The position numbers and the translations under genes are program-made. From Chlorophyllum brunneum (Eukaryota > Basidiomycota > Agaricomycetes > Agaricales > Agaricaceae), in contig OY756141.1 in NCBI GenBank assembly GCA_963576785.1, forward strand, positions 1,178,001 to 1,242,000: a DNA stretch of 64,000 nt, read 5' to 3'. Of the stretch, positions 1 to 12,168 are shown one piece after another; the first letter of the stretch is position 1; every line of letters starts with the position of its first letter. The notes under the pieces were generated by a model. That model saw only the letters and a list, made by a program, of their open reading frames with translations, had not been told where the DNA came from and ran no database searches.

Positions 1-1428
1 TGCGGCATTATTCAACTCTCCCCTACCAGCTTCACCATCCGTGACAGTAATAGATGCTAGAGATTGTGTCGCGTCGAATGTTGCGGTTGTTGCGGTTACA
101 ACCAAGTCGGAACTGGCTTCGGACTTTGACTGGTCAGGTTCCTATTACGAATTGTTGAGATGCTTAGGAACAGATATAAGAAGACGAGGCCCACAGCAAT
201 GAGTCTATTGTGAGGGTGGGCTAGTGCACCCGTCCACTGGAGAATTTCTAGGACATGCTGGACGCTCTTTTCGAGGTTGAGGGTGCAAAAGTGGACACCA
301 GGAACTCCACCTCCTGACACTAGCTTGCGGATCATATCAACTGCGAGGGTGATGCCGTAGTCTTTCACCAGTTGATCATCGTGCTAAACCAAAGTCAGCA
401 ATGAACGAGGTACGGCAAGAATTCCAGAGCGCACGCTGATGGGCTTTAATTCCGCTTGTATATATTCTGGGACCTTTGCTCCAGTCAGCTTGGTCAATCT
501 TTGGAAGGATCCGTAGGTCTGTATGGGCATAATTCCGGGAATGACAGGCACCATGATACCTAGGTTTACATTTCGGTCAAATGTAGTTGTAAAAATAGAA
601 CGGATCGCGCACCTTTCTGCCTAACTTTCTTGAGCCAAGCCAAGAATCCCTCGACATCATAAAACAATTGTGTCACAATGAAATCTGCGCCCGCATCGAC
701 CTTGGCTTTAAGGGAATCTAGCTCTTTGTCTTCGTCGATAACGTTGTCCGGGTGACCGTCAGGATATGCTAGGGGAGTAGAGTTGAGCTGAAGAAGAGGA
801 TGAAATGAGATGGATCTGTGTACTGCACCTGCTACGCCAATGCAGAAGTGGTTGCCGTAGGATTCGCGGATGTAGGTGACGAGGTCGATGGCGTGGACGA
901 AACGTGGGTCCGAGGGAGTCCATTCCTCTTGACCCCTGGGCGGATCTACGGAATCTACATAAAGTGGGTGTAGTCGTGAAGCTGAGAGAAAGCATACCTC
1001 CTCGTAGTGCAAGGATGTTTTCTATTCCACGTCCTTTTGCATCCTAAAAAATCATTAGTTCCGGTTGGACCGATGGACTTGAGACGTCCACCTTCAACAC
1101 AGTATCGACAGAGCCAGTTTCTGCATTTGTACAAGTGAGATGCAACAGGGTATCAAGGTGGTATTCGTCCTGGGTCAATGTTGCAAGCTCGAGACTTCTC
1201 TCTTTTGTAGAACCGCCAGCACCCCAAGTGACGCTGACACCAAGTGGTTTGAGTGCAGCGAGACGCGAGATACGAGAGGCCAGGTTCTCAAACCCCTAGC
1301 CGAAAATAGAATCAAAGCTGCATCGACGACAAGCCACGACATACCTGGTCCGTGCGAGGGGGGAAGAATTCAAAAGTAAAGAAAGGCTTTCTGTGTGGCT
1401 GCTGAGTGAATTTGTGGGTGAACTTCAT
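1..1428 (-). CDS. MET13: methylenetetrahydrofolate reductase, 3' end outside window
   Basis: Reduces 5,10-methylene-THF to 5-methyl-THF, the methyl donor for methionine synthesis. The first exon begins with MKFTHKFTQQPHRKPFFTFE followed by FFPPRTDQ, the conserved N-terminus of the TIM-barrel domain. Later exons carry the substrate/FAD motifs AYPDGHPDN and GADFIVTQLFYD. The last exon in the window (about 1-130) reads into a Ser/Thr/Ala-rich stretch that fits the linker between the catalytic and regulatory domains, so the regulatory domain lies to the left of base 1. At least four short introns interrupt it, one starting GTATGT right after FFPPRTDQ. The start is the only ATG giving the family N-terminus. 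It is divergent from the Rab6 gene with about 130 bp between. Fungi often have two paralogues (MET12, MET13); I cannot tell which this is. Confidence 0.9.
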
Positions 1429-1560
1429 GGTAGAGTTATCTTCCTCATCGCCAGCTTGATCTCTTAATTAATAGCGGGGGTCACGTGCATCCACCTCCCT
1501 GAGCTGAAGCTGGGACAGACGACGATCGCTTACTTTTGCCTCTCCCGTATTCCTGGCTAA

Positions 1561-2495
<935 letters not shown>

Positions 2496-2679
2496 CGCAT
2501 CATGTATATTACCCTATCCTGGTGCTATCTATACCATTCCACCCTTCGGGCTACGGCATGAGCCCTCACCAAGCTGCGCTCTGGTTTACTGATTGGCATT
2601 AGATCGCTGTGTGTATTAAATTATTCTCAAGACCGGTGGGCACGATACATGCACGTCGGCATCTTGTACATTACCACGA

Positions 2680-4178
2680 TTAGCCCCTATTCATCGTGTT
2701 GCCAGCACCTTTGGGATTTGCATCCTTGTATCGAGCCCATTCCTCGTCCTTTTGTCGTTTTTCTTCTGCCCTTTCTTCTCCTGCGATTGTACCGTCCATC
2801 TCCGAGTCGATCTGGAGCTGTTCTGACGATGTCGGTTGTTCGAGTGATGTGGGACTAGAATATCCCCATGAAATTTGCCAATACTCTCAGTGTTGAGGTA
2901 TAAACGCTTACCCTCCACCCGTAATAATATTCCCTCGTTCTTTCTCGATCTGGAGGTACTTGTCTACGGACATCGTGGGGAGATTGTAACCTGGTCCAAA
3001 TACTTGGGCTTGTAATCTTGCTCTCTCTGCTGCATCAGAAGGCAGGATCGTGAATGGTCGTAGAGGCTTTAACACATTAGCTCCTGGAAAAATGTTCTGA
3101 AACAAGGAATGGATTCACCCGTCCACGATGATCCATCAACGGACCCTTCCCATCCGGCCCACGATCTCCACCAGGTCCAACATTCAGATCCAACTTCCAT
3201 ATCTGTTCTTGTTCCTCTTTACTCTTCCCTTTTCTCGCTCTATCATCCCCTTGTTCTAGCTGAGAGGGAGGTGCATCAGAAGGAATAGGAGGTGCATTTT
3301 GAAGAAGTTCAAGCTCTTGCTCCATTGATTCGAGTTGAGTATGTGTTTGAGCGTAGAACATTCTGAGGAGAAGTATACTTGTCGAGCGGAGGATTTCGTC
3401 TGTGGTCGAGTCTGGTTCTTCTGAGGATGATGGTGACGGCGATGTGAGAAGGGCAGAGGTGGAAGGGAGGAGGGATGCGATCAAGTCAAATTCGGTTTGT
3501 GAATCTACATTGGAGGTTTGGTTTGGTCGTTTCTGTAGCACCTGAGCAGAAAAAAAGTGAGAATTGCAACACGGAGGAAGGGTGTGAGAGTTACATGAAT
3601 ACGATCCTTGATCTCCTTTGTTTTTTTATACTGATTCACTTTGGTTTCTCTCCGCTTCGCTGGGTCGGCGAGTGCAGAGGGTTTGAGCGCATACAAGTCC
3701 TTCTCGTCCGCTGGAATGACACCGTAGTACTCTAGCTGATATACGAATGCTTTACAGTGACTCTGTTAACGAGACAGCACCACTGAGATTCTGTTCTGCC
3801 AGGGGGGGTGTATAGGAGACGTACAATAGTTTGAGTGAGAACAACCATCCGATCAGGTCTTTCCGTAGTTCGTACATGATTCTCCAGTTCGGCGAAGGCG
3901 TATGGCAGCGTCAGATAGACCAGATCTTTAGTTGAGATATCATCGAGAGTTTCGTTCGGACTGAAGAGAGATAAATCGCGGATCCTGGTATGCACTTCTC
4001 TCAAGTCTTGAAGTGCAGACTGTACAAGCTCCTGCAAACATATGAGCCAAGAAACGTGGGAAATGTACGGTTTATAGGAGCACACCTGTGTTTCGTCATG
4101 GATGGTGGGTAGACTGACCGACTTGGAGGCGGTCTGGATGCTGCGTTTGAACAGCGCTGGTAGTGATATTTCTGACAT
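2680..4178 (-). CDS. TAP42: TAP42/alpha4-family PP2A regulator
   Basis: Binds PP2A-type catalytic subunits (Pph21/22, Sit4) downstream of TORC1. Helical N-terminal part: MSEISLPALFKRSIQTASK, then SALQDLREVHTRIRDLSLFS and FAELENHVRTTERPDRM. A later exon has the family motif ALADPAKRRETKVNQYKK. The C-terminus has the signature LRPFTILPSDAAERARLQAQ followed by VFGPGYNLPTMSVDKYLQIE and KERGNIITGGG. A Gln/Glu-rich acidic tail ends NTMNRG-stop at 2680. At least four short introns. The middle (residues about 190-280) is a Ser/Pro-rich linker. Adjacent to OGG1 on the same strand with an 80-bp spacer, so its promoter must be compact. Confidence 0.92.
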
Positions 4179-4259
4179 TGGAGGAACAAAGGAACGAGAG
4201 ATTAGATGGTGGCTGTGTAAAGAATCACACGAAATGTATGAGAGATAAATGTATCAAAT

Positions 4260-5648
4260 CTATTTTGTGCGCCGTCTCCTCTTTACGCGCTCAGCCAACG
4301 ACGCAAATTCAGCCTCAGGCTCCGTGCTGGCCTGCAAGGTGGTAGTAGCGGCTTCGATGAGCGTTGTAGGACCAGGAGTCAGTAGAGGTGCTGGTAAACA
4401 TCCTTCTTCCTTCAGTTTATCTTCTCGCTTGCGTTTTGGTGCAGACGACTTCTTTTGCGGACTCGAGGATGGTGTGGTATTATAGTCCGCGAAGGATTTA
4501 AGGTCGGCGGTGAACAGGACCTGAGCGAAAGGTTTAGAACAAGGCAAGAGTAGGCAATGGTCGAGAAAATTCACGGAATGAGCCCAGCCTGCATAGTCTC
4601 CCCATACAGAAAACAGCCTGGCGCTGACCTCTTCGTATAATTTTGGGGTCATGTTTGTCTTTGCTGAGCTCGAAGCTTTCATGCCGTAGTGTTTTACAGC
4701 GATCTGGTGCACATGGGTATCGACGGGAACGACTTCTTTCTGCCAAGACCATAAGGAAAAGTGAAAAATCGCGGGACAGATCATACCTTGTCCAAACTCA
4801 TGAGTAGAATGCAGTCAGCGACCTTTCTGCCAACACCAGTGAGCTTGAGCAGCTGCTCTCTAGCTTCAGCGGTGCTGACGTTACGGAGGCTCCGTAACCA
4901 TCTTTCGGGATCCTCGCTTGGGTCGTCTAGGAGGGTATTGGACCCGTGGGTGTCGATGAGGAATTTTGCGGTTTTCTGAATAAATTCTGCCCGGTACCCG
5001 AAACCCAAAGACCGCAGGGTAGCAGATACATCCGGGGGGGACAATACTGAAGGTGGGGGGAACGGGTGATATGATAAAAGTTGAGCAGGATTGCTTGGGT
5101 CGGGGAGGGATAAGAGGGGAGGCGAGAAATGGTTGCAGAGTGCCTGGACCATTTTTGTTATGCGGGAGATATTATTATTGGACGAACATATGAACCTAGG
5201 GGAGAATAAGAATGGTGTGATAGAGCGGAAAGGATGCTCACGAGACGACGTTCTCCCATGGGTCTTGCCTGAGGATGCGAATTCCAGCGAAGCGGTCGCG
5301 GAATTTTGCAAAGACGTGGTCGCGGGCAGCCCATTGGCCGTAGAGATGCACGAGGTCAATGTCCAGCTGAAAGTAGTCTGTGAGCCAGGCCAGGGTTTCG
5401 GCGTCGCGCAGTGGGAGTTGGGGAGGTGTGGGCTGTGGGTCGGGATATGCAGCACGGTAGTAGAGGGTGTCTGGTGACTGGCGCAGACATAGGACGCGGT
5501 CTCTGAGGCAGAGGCGGTACTCGTGGGTTGGGGCTGGGGGCTGGCTGGGGGGGAGAGGGAGGACTGACCAGCGGAAGGACTGGCCGGCGGCGAGGACGGC
5601 GGGGAGAGCAAGCTGATTTGGGGGGGAGGGGAGGGCGCGGAAGGACAT
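4260..5648 (-). CDS. OGG1: 8-oxoguanine DNA glycosylase/AP lyase
   Basis: Removes 8-oxoguanine opposite cytosine in base excision repair. The N-terminal OGG_N domain is seen as LPAVLAAGQSFRWSV and FQLDIDLVHLYGQWAARDHV. The HhH-GPD core contains ICSSNNNISRITKMVQALC, the hairpin LTGVGRKVADCILLMSLDK with the expected catalytic Lys, and VPVDTHVHQIAVKHYG with the catalytic Asp. The C-terminal tail is a basic Ser/Pro-rich extension ending RVKRRRRTK, probably a nuclear localisation signal. Three short introns. Start chosen at MSFRALPSPP because the OGG_N domain begins directly after it. Head to head with NPR2, the two starts being about 90 bp apart. Confidence 0.95.
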
Positions 5649-5672
5649 TTGGGAGTTGATCAGCATCAGCGG

Positions 5673-5737
5673 GTGAGTTGGTCGCCATGCTCTCTGCCCC
5701 TTCTGACCATGCCGCCCCTCTGGCACTGGGCGTTTAG
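5673..5737 (+). other. probable 5'-leader intron of NPR2
   Basis: GTGAGT at the left edge and TTTAG at the right edge frame a 65-nt segment ending one base before the chosen NPR2 ATG at 5739. It contains two upstream ATGs (5687 and 5709), the second in frame with NPR2. Splicing would remove both and leave 5739 as first ATG. Seen in sequence; splicing is inferred. Confidence 0.55.
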
Positions 5738-5738
5738 A

Positions 5739-8504
5739 ATGCCAGACGGCGCAGACTCCTTTCTGCCCCGCATCCAGTCCGTTTTCTACGCCGTCTTCGA
5801 CGCAAAGCACGGCCCAAAGATCGTCTACCAGGTCCCAGAGCATCTCATCGCCTCCTCAGCCACCCTCCTCTCCTCTGCTGCCAGCCCGTCCGTCCCACCC
5901 ACCCCTTCTGTCGAGCTCCCGTCCCCCTATCTCCCGTCCCCTGGCCCCCAGCCCTCTCCCCCAACCCCGACCAACAGCACCGACACGTCCTCAAACACCT
6001 CAGCCACTTCCGTCGTTTCTCCTCCAGAGCTCAAGCTGCCCCATCGCAACCTGTCCTCTCCCCACGTCCGCTCAACCTCGGCATCCCCCCCGCTTTTCAG
6101 CTTTGATGATATCCACAAATATGTCATCCCTCCCAGCGCCCTTTGTGGCCGTCTCGTCATCTGCAGCGTCAAAAACTATCGCATCATTGGCTTTCCTGTC
6201 GCTTTGAAGGGGAGGCGGTACGAACGCAACTTTTTCCGCTACAATATCTGTTTTGTGTTTGATAGAGGCGCCGACTTGAGTTGTTATGAGCCCATCGTTC
6301 GCAAGGTCAGCCGAGTCTTGACCGCATGCGAGGTGCGCTGCTCCTCACTCTCCACCCCTGCATTTTATTGACCGCCTTGCACAAGGAGGAATCCCGTTTC
6401 CTTTCCATGCCCTCCAAGTCGTATCCCATACACGCCATCTTGGAGCAGCTCTACGAAGACCTCAACTCTTACGCAGAAACCTCCCTACCTATAGACCGCT
6501 TCAATTCAATCGAACTCAAGATCTTTCCTTTCTACCCGAATCCCCCCCCTGTTCACGACTGGCTCGTCCCCCTCGCCCTCATCAACCTCACCAAACGTGT
6601 GGAAGAAAACTGGGATCTAACCATGGCCAAAGTATCCCTTCTCTTCATTCGACTTTTGGTCCTTGCTTATTATTGTCAGGTCTGTAAATTCATAGATGGA
6701 ACTAACCACGTCAGCCGCATCGCCTACCTCGCCGATTGTGATATTACTTTGACACGACAAGCCATTTCACATCTGCTGTGAGTATATCGAACGTGTGGGG
6801 CTTTCATACTAACTGCGGCACCAGCTATTATCAAGTCATCATGACTATCGACATATTCCAATACTCAAACATGTACACCCTGCGCAAAAGCATACAATGG
6901 CTGGCCGATGAGGTTCACGTCAAGGAGGAATGTGGTCCTTATGTCACTAAACAAGGTGGGCGGGTCGTTATCAATCTACTTTTCTGCCAACCCAACACGT
7001 ATCTATTGTAGGAAACCCCATTCCCGACTGGCCCAAGCTCCTTCACCTCTACTCACGGCTAAAACCTGGCAAGACAGTATACGAATGGCAAGAAGAATAT
7101 GAAGTCGAGAAACTAGGCATTGACATCCGTCGTTTCACTAGCTTCGGTGTCATCAAAGGCTTCCTCCGACGTGTTCATCGTTGGCCAGTCTACCTTCCAC
7201 CCGAACCGCCACAAGTACAGAAATCTCAAGCAACAGCTGCACTGACCAGCATCAATGCCTCCTTTGACCTCACAAATACACTTTCTCGGAAACGGGGCCA
7301 GAGCCTCAGCAATGTCTCTCTCCGTTTTCCATTCACGGCATCCCAAACCAACATGATCACTGGTGAATCGGGGACGAATAATCCTCAAAACTATCGCACC
7401 ACACGGCCAAAGACTGCTGGCGCATCAACTATCACTTTTCCTACTCCAGAGCACTCTCTACAAGGAGTTGCATATTCCGCCGGGGACTCTTATAATGCTC
7501 TCGCTCAACAACAACACCCCGCTACAACTCTTTCCGCCGCACACCGTGCACGCCGAGCCAGCGCCGCGGAGAGGGTTCTCGAACAACTTCGTAACCGTGA
7601 CAGGACCGCCGCCGCCGCCGCGGCAGCGGCTGCTGCTGCTGCTGCTGCACAATCAGCTGGCGGCGGATATGCAAGCCCTCGGAATTCGTGGATGCCTTTA
7701 CATCAACATCGGGATTCACAACACTCACATTCAAATGAAACATCGTCATCCTTGACCCCACCTACATACACTATACAAATACAATTACAAGGCGGTAGCG
7801 GAGGGCAAAATACGAACGGGAGTGGATCCGTGACTCCCACACATACTGTGGGTGGTGGTCCAACCCCGACAATGACCACAAAGGCTTTGCACGGGCATTC
7901 TGGTTCTGGTTCTGGTTCCACAGCCGGGATCGGAATTGGTCCCGGAGCTGCACTAGTCTCCAGTCTGGCTCCATTGCAAGGATCGCCGTCTCGTGGTATT
8001 TTGAACCCAGCCCCTTTACTCGGCAGTGGGGGAGGTCCAACCAACGTGCGACGGCCAGAAAGAAGACAATCCTTACACTCTCCAGCGCCTCCACCATCTC
8101 CTGTGATGCCGAAAGCCACGTTGACAACACCCTCCAGGCCCAGAATCTCACGGTCACCGTCCGCAATGCAATTAGGTCAAGCCCAGGGCCAAGGATTGGG
8201 ACTTGGTGGTGTAGGCGGTGGATTCGGTGGTCCAGGGACTGGAGGTGCTCTGGCCCAAGGGCCAGGATATGGTCATTTGTACTCGCAGGGGCAAGGTGCG
8301 CAGTCGATGCAAGGAAAGAGTACACTTGGGGGTGGGCTTGAGTATCCGCCCCAACTGATTCCGTTGCTTGACGGTGAGCACCATACAGATGAGCTATGTA
8401 CGAAGTTTGAAGTGGGTTGGCCATTACTTGAGAGATGGCTAGAGTTGATTGGGGGTAGTGAGATTGGGAGTGAGGAGTGTAGAGTTGTAATTATTTATCG
8501 GTGA
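5739..8504 (+). CDS. NPR2: nitrogen permease regulator 2, GATOR1/SEACIT subunit
   Basis: Component of the Npr2-Npr3-Iml1 complex that inhibits TORC1 when amino acids are scarce, acting at the vacuole. N-terminal longin domain: FLPRIQSVFYAVFDAKHGPK then VYQVPE. A Pro/Ser-rich insertion (about residues 40-120) is followed by YVIPPSALCGRLVICSVKNY and ALKGRRYERNFFRYNICFVF. Downstream exons give NLTKRVEENWDLTMAK, MTIDIFQYSNMYTLRKSIQW and the C-terminal ELCTKFEVGWPLLERWLE ending VVIIYR, the conserved winged-helix end. Between these lies a long low-complexity region with 14 consecutive alanines and many Gly/Ser. About six short introns. The start at MPDGADSFLP follows a likely leader intron; ATG 5709 is the alternative. 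Confidence 0.92.
7608..7649 (+). repeat. GCN trinucleotide run coding 14 alanines in NPR2
   Basis: Fourteen consecutive Ala codons, GCC-rich at the left and GCT-rich at the right, inside the low-complexity part of NPR2. The codon mix suggests partial interruption of an expanded GCC/GCT repeat; length polymorphism between strains would be expected. Confidence 0.9.
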
Positions 8505-8620
8505 TCAGAATCCTGTGTATATTAGACTTAGTGTATGGACAAACATGACCTTGTAAAGATAGAAGATATGATGTGGTTGTACCAGAACAAATCGAAAGCA
8601 TGAGGACGGTGACAAGGACA

Positions 8621-10336
8621 TTAAGTATAAATGATGTTCAAGGAGAGATTGAAAGGGAGTGTGCTTGCGGTTACCATCACTTCTCCTCCCTCTGGGACCA
8701 GCTCCGATACCTTCTTCTCCAAGTTTGGTCTGGTGGCTTGTTCTAATTGCGGTGGTGCTTGGAAGTAAATATGTTTGGTTGGCGTCGAAAGTGAAGGCCT
8801 CTTGATTTGACTGTCGGTGTTGTCAGGTCGGAAAAAGTGGTGAAGAGGTAAGGAAATTTACGAACATGTCCTGCTTCTCGGTCAACATCTCAATGAGTTC
8901 CTCGACTGTGACCTCACGATTGATCGAGAAGTCAAGGGATTCACCACCGCACACTGGACAGTCAGCCCGTTTCTCGTGTTCGAACGTATATGAGTATACA
9001 CCATCTGTGCCAATAAGCATGAAGTAGTTGTTAAGATAGCCAGCGGAGCTGGTGGCAATCTTGAATGCCTCGTTACAACATGCGGCTAGTGACTCGGGTT
9101 AATACTACGCAATCACCTAGAAGATTATGGACAAACCTGAGATGATAGCGTTGGTGGATGCGATGGCCGGTATGATATTCTTGACGACGCCTTGTGTGAG
9201 AGACCATGTTACACCTTCAATATTGAATTCTTTAGCTCTTGCTGCTGCAGTCTTGTATAGCCAGGAAATATGCTCTGGGTCGTCTGTGTCCATTTTCTTA
9301 TCTAAAAGCAAAAGTGAGAAATTTTGCAGGGTACGGAAAATATTTGATATATACCTCCGTGTACGCGGGGCCACTCTAGAACTGAGGCCCATTCTATGCA
9401 GTGTTCAGGCAAACGAGGGGTATTAGCAATGGTGCAGATGGGGAACGCGGTTTGTTTGTTGAGCATGTCTAGTGAGCATTCATAGCATGATGTGATCGTT
9501 GGGAGGATTACACGCGCTTGGCCTTTGAAACCTATGACGATACAGGGTTAAATGGTTTTTGTGGAGAGAATGATTGATTGTTCAGGTGTACCTTCTGTAC
9601 CGCCGTCGATCAAAGGCTTCAAACTTTCTGGATTTTCTGGATCGACGAGATTGACAAGCGTAGCGTTAATCCACCGTCTTGCTTCCACAGAGTCCAGCCC
9701 ACAAATAACGAGCTTGAATTGCATGTAGTAGTCATCTCCCTTGTCTTGTATTTTGCCAAAGTATCTGCACGAGTGAATTACCCATCAACGTCTCAATCTG
9801 TGATGGGCGAAGAATGACGCAAACGCACGGGGTGACCTTGACACCAGGTACTCTCTGCATGATGAATTCAGCGGCAACAATCGCCTTGGATTTACCAACA
9901 TCCTTGGGTCTAGAGCATCAATCACCCGGTCAGATTCACGATGCTAAATATACGGCGAAGAACAAACCTGAAGAGAAACTGTCGATTTAAATTACTTATA
10001 TCAATCGTATCCATATCAATTACATGGATATCCTTGAACCCCGTCAACGCAAGGTTAGCAAGGATCTCACATCCCAAACCTCCGGCCCCGATAACCAAGA
10101 TCTTGGCTTGATCACGAAGGAACGCCTTAACCTGTAACCGACATCACAATTCAAACGGCCCGCGAGCAGTCAGCTTCACGTCTGATTACAGTTTGAGAGA
10201 ACGGGTCGAAACATACCTCGGCACCCGCTGCGAAACCCTCGGCTGTACGTGGCCCTGGATTGTCAAGGATTTGGTCTATGTGGAAGTAGCGACCTGGCCA
10301 GTCGGTCGTCGCTGAGCCATTTGCGAGAGAAGCCAT
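8621..10336 (-). CDS. UBA3: NEDD8-activating enzyme E1 catalytic subunit
   Basis: Adenylates Nedd8/Rub1 and passes it to Ubc12 for cullin modification; acts with Ula1/AppBP1, which is not in the window. The adenylation domain has the nucleotide motif [20 protein letters not shown] and [19 protein letters not shown]. The catalytic Cys exon reads [11 protein letters not shown], then [20 protein letters not shown], with Cys in [10 protein letters not shown] as thiolester residue. A metal-binding CPVCGG follows near the C-terminal ubiquitin-fold domain, which ends [14 protein letters not shown]. About nine short introns. One intron after EMLTEKQD is best read with a GT-TCGT donor, giving [14 protein letters not shown]; the next GT would leave the conserved motif out of frame. 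Head to head with RCL1, 292 bp apart. Confidence 0.95.
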
Positions 10337-10628
10337 GACGTTGAGAGTGAGGTCTGTGGTTGGGGTATGGAGATGATGTTGTGGGGTTAGTCAGAGGACG
10401 TCCCATAGATGACACGCTTGATCGGGAAGGTTGTGATCGCCAGCGTCAGTCTGCATGGGCATCGTGTGCAGAGAACTGTCCGCATTGTTCGGATACGGCG
10501 ACTTTGAGATCGCAGGAGTTCTTTCACCGCCATTTTCATAAAGCTGTAACGCATGGCGGTATGAAGGGCGGACCGAGTCGGACCGGACTGCCTAACATTT
10601 CTGAAAAAGTGACGATTTGAACTTTTCC

Positions 10629-12040
10629 ATGTCTTCTTCTCTTCTCACATTCAATGGTCATCAACACCTCCGGCAGCGGCTTGTATTGTCCATACTCAGC
10701 GGGAAACATGTCAAAATAGATAAAATACGAGCAGAGGACAAGAATCCTGGCCTTCGAGGTGTGTAGGTGCTACCTCTACTTCGACACGAGCTGATCTTGT
10801 TTTGTCCACAGACTATGAAATTAGCCTACTGAGATTGCTGGAACGGGTAACCAATGGTACCGTCATTGAAATTTCGGTAACAGGTGCGCTGCGACTCTGT
10901 CTTGGCGGACATCTGAGCCAACGTTCTTGCAGGTACTGCTCTGCTCCTCAGACCAGGAATTATCTCTGGTGGCCTAGTAGTCCACGAGTGCCCCCTGTCC
11001 CGCTCTGTTGGCTATTTCCTTGAACCCATCATTATGACTGCGCCTTTCTCCAAGAAGCCCCTGAACCTTACATTAACCGGCATCACTACTGACGAAAATG
11101 ACCTCTCTGTATATTCCTCCCCCATATCCCGCTATTCCTTCGTTTGACGTCATATCTTCTAGGCTGATCTTCTACGAACCGTGACACTTCCTCATCTCCA
11201 GCCATTCGGTTTGTCCGAAGGTCTCGAACTACGAATAAAAAAGCGCGGCGCTTCTCCGGGGGGTGGTGGCGAAATACAATTTTTATGCCCTATTGTAAAG
11301 CAGGTCAAGACACTAAATTTTGTGGATCCGGGAAAGATTAAGCGAATAAGAGGCATTTCGTGAGCCATATCGCATTTTTCTTATGCTCGACTAACTCGCA
11401 TGTCTTCAACAGGCATGCCGTTCGCGTCAACCCACAATTCTCTAACCGGATGATCGAGGCCGCAAGATCCGTCTTGAATAGATATATACCTGATATATAC
11501 CTCTATTCCGATGTTTACAAGGGTGATGAGAGTGGCAAGTGCGTTCGGTCCCTCGCCCATAACTTCAGGAATAAATTCACAGGCGTTTTCTAGGTCCCCC
11601 GGATATGCGCTCAGCCTCCTGGCAGAATCGACCACAGGTGTAATACATTGCGCCGAGGCCATCTCACAAGCTGGTGTTGCACCTGAGGACATCGCATTAA
11701 AGGCGACACGAGCCCTTCTCTCCGAGGTTCATAGAGGCGGATGTGTGGATCGGCGGCACCAAACGCTGATTTTGCTCATGATGGTACTGGGGAGTGAGGA
11801 CGTCGGGCGGTGTAGGATGGCCGAGCCCACAGCAAAAACGTGAACTAGACCAGTTGACTACATCTATTTCACTATACTAACACCCGGTTTTATAGGATTC
11901 AATTTTTGAGAGATGCACGGGATTTCTTTGGGGCGTCGTTTAAAGTGGTACCTGCAGACTCAAGCGATCCCGACTGTACTCAGCTGTTATACTCGTGTTA
12001 TGGGACAGGATATGTCAATGCCAACCGGACGCTTGCATAG
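10629..12040 (+). CDS. RCL1: RNA 3'-terminal phosphate cyclase-like protein
   Basis: Nucleolar protein of the SSU processome, partner of the GTPase Bms1, needed for A2 cleavage of pre-rRNA. It belongs to the RTC fold but lacks cyclase activity in known members. Start MSSSLLTFNGHQHLRQRLVL, the family N-terminus, spliced to DYEISLLRLLERVTNGTVIE. Further exons encode FLEPIIMTAPFSKKPLNLTL, TLPHLQPFGLSEGLELRIKK, GGEIQFLCPIVKQVKTLNFV and KTIQFLRDARDFFGASFKVV. The last exon ends GYVNANRTLA-stop. About seven introns, including a phase-2 intron rejoining Thr before IQFLRDARDF. It runs toward MET8; the two stops are 128 bp apart. Confidence 0.93.
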
Positions 12041-12168
12041 TTGTATCCACGCACATGTACATTCCTCCCTCACACGCGCATGTTACACTCGCCACTGTTT
12101 TGCGATTTCTTGACGAGCCCACCCCAAGGACGTCAGAATGGGCAGTTTGATAAATTGTCGGGAATATA

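Noticed and set aside
7703..8424. Minus-strand open frames opposite NPR2
   Set aside because: Antisense to the Gly/Ser-rich linker of NPR2; no domain, no splice pattern.
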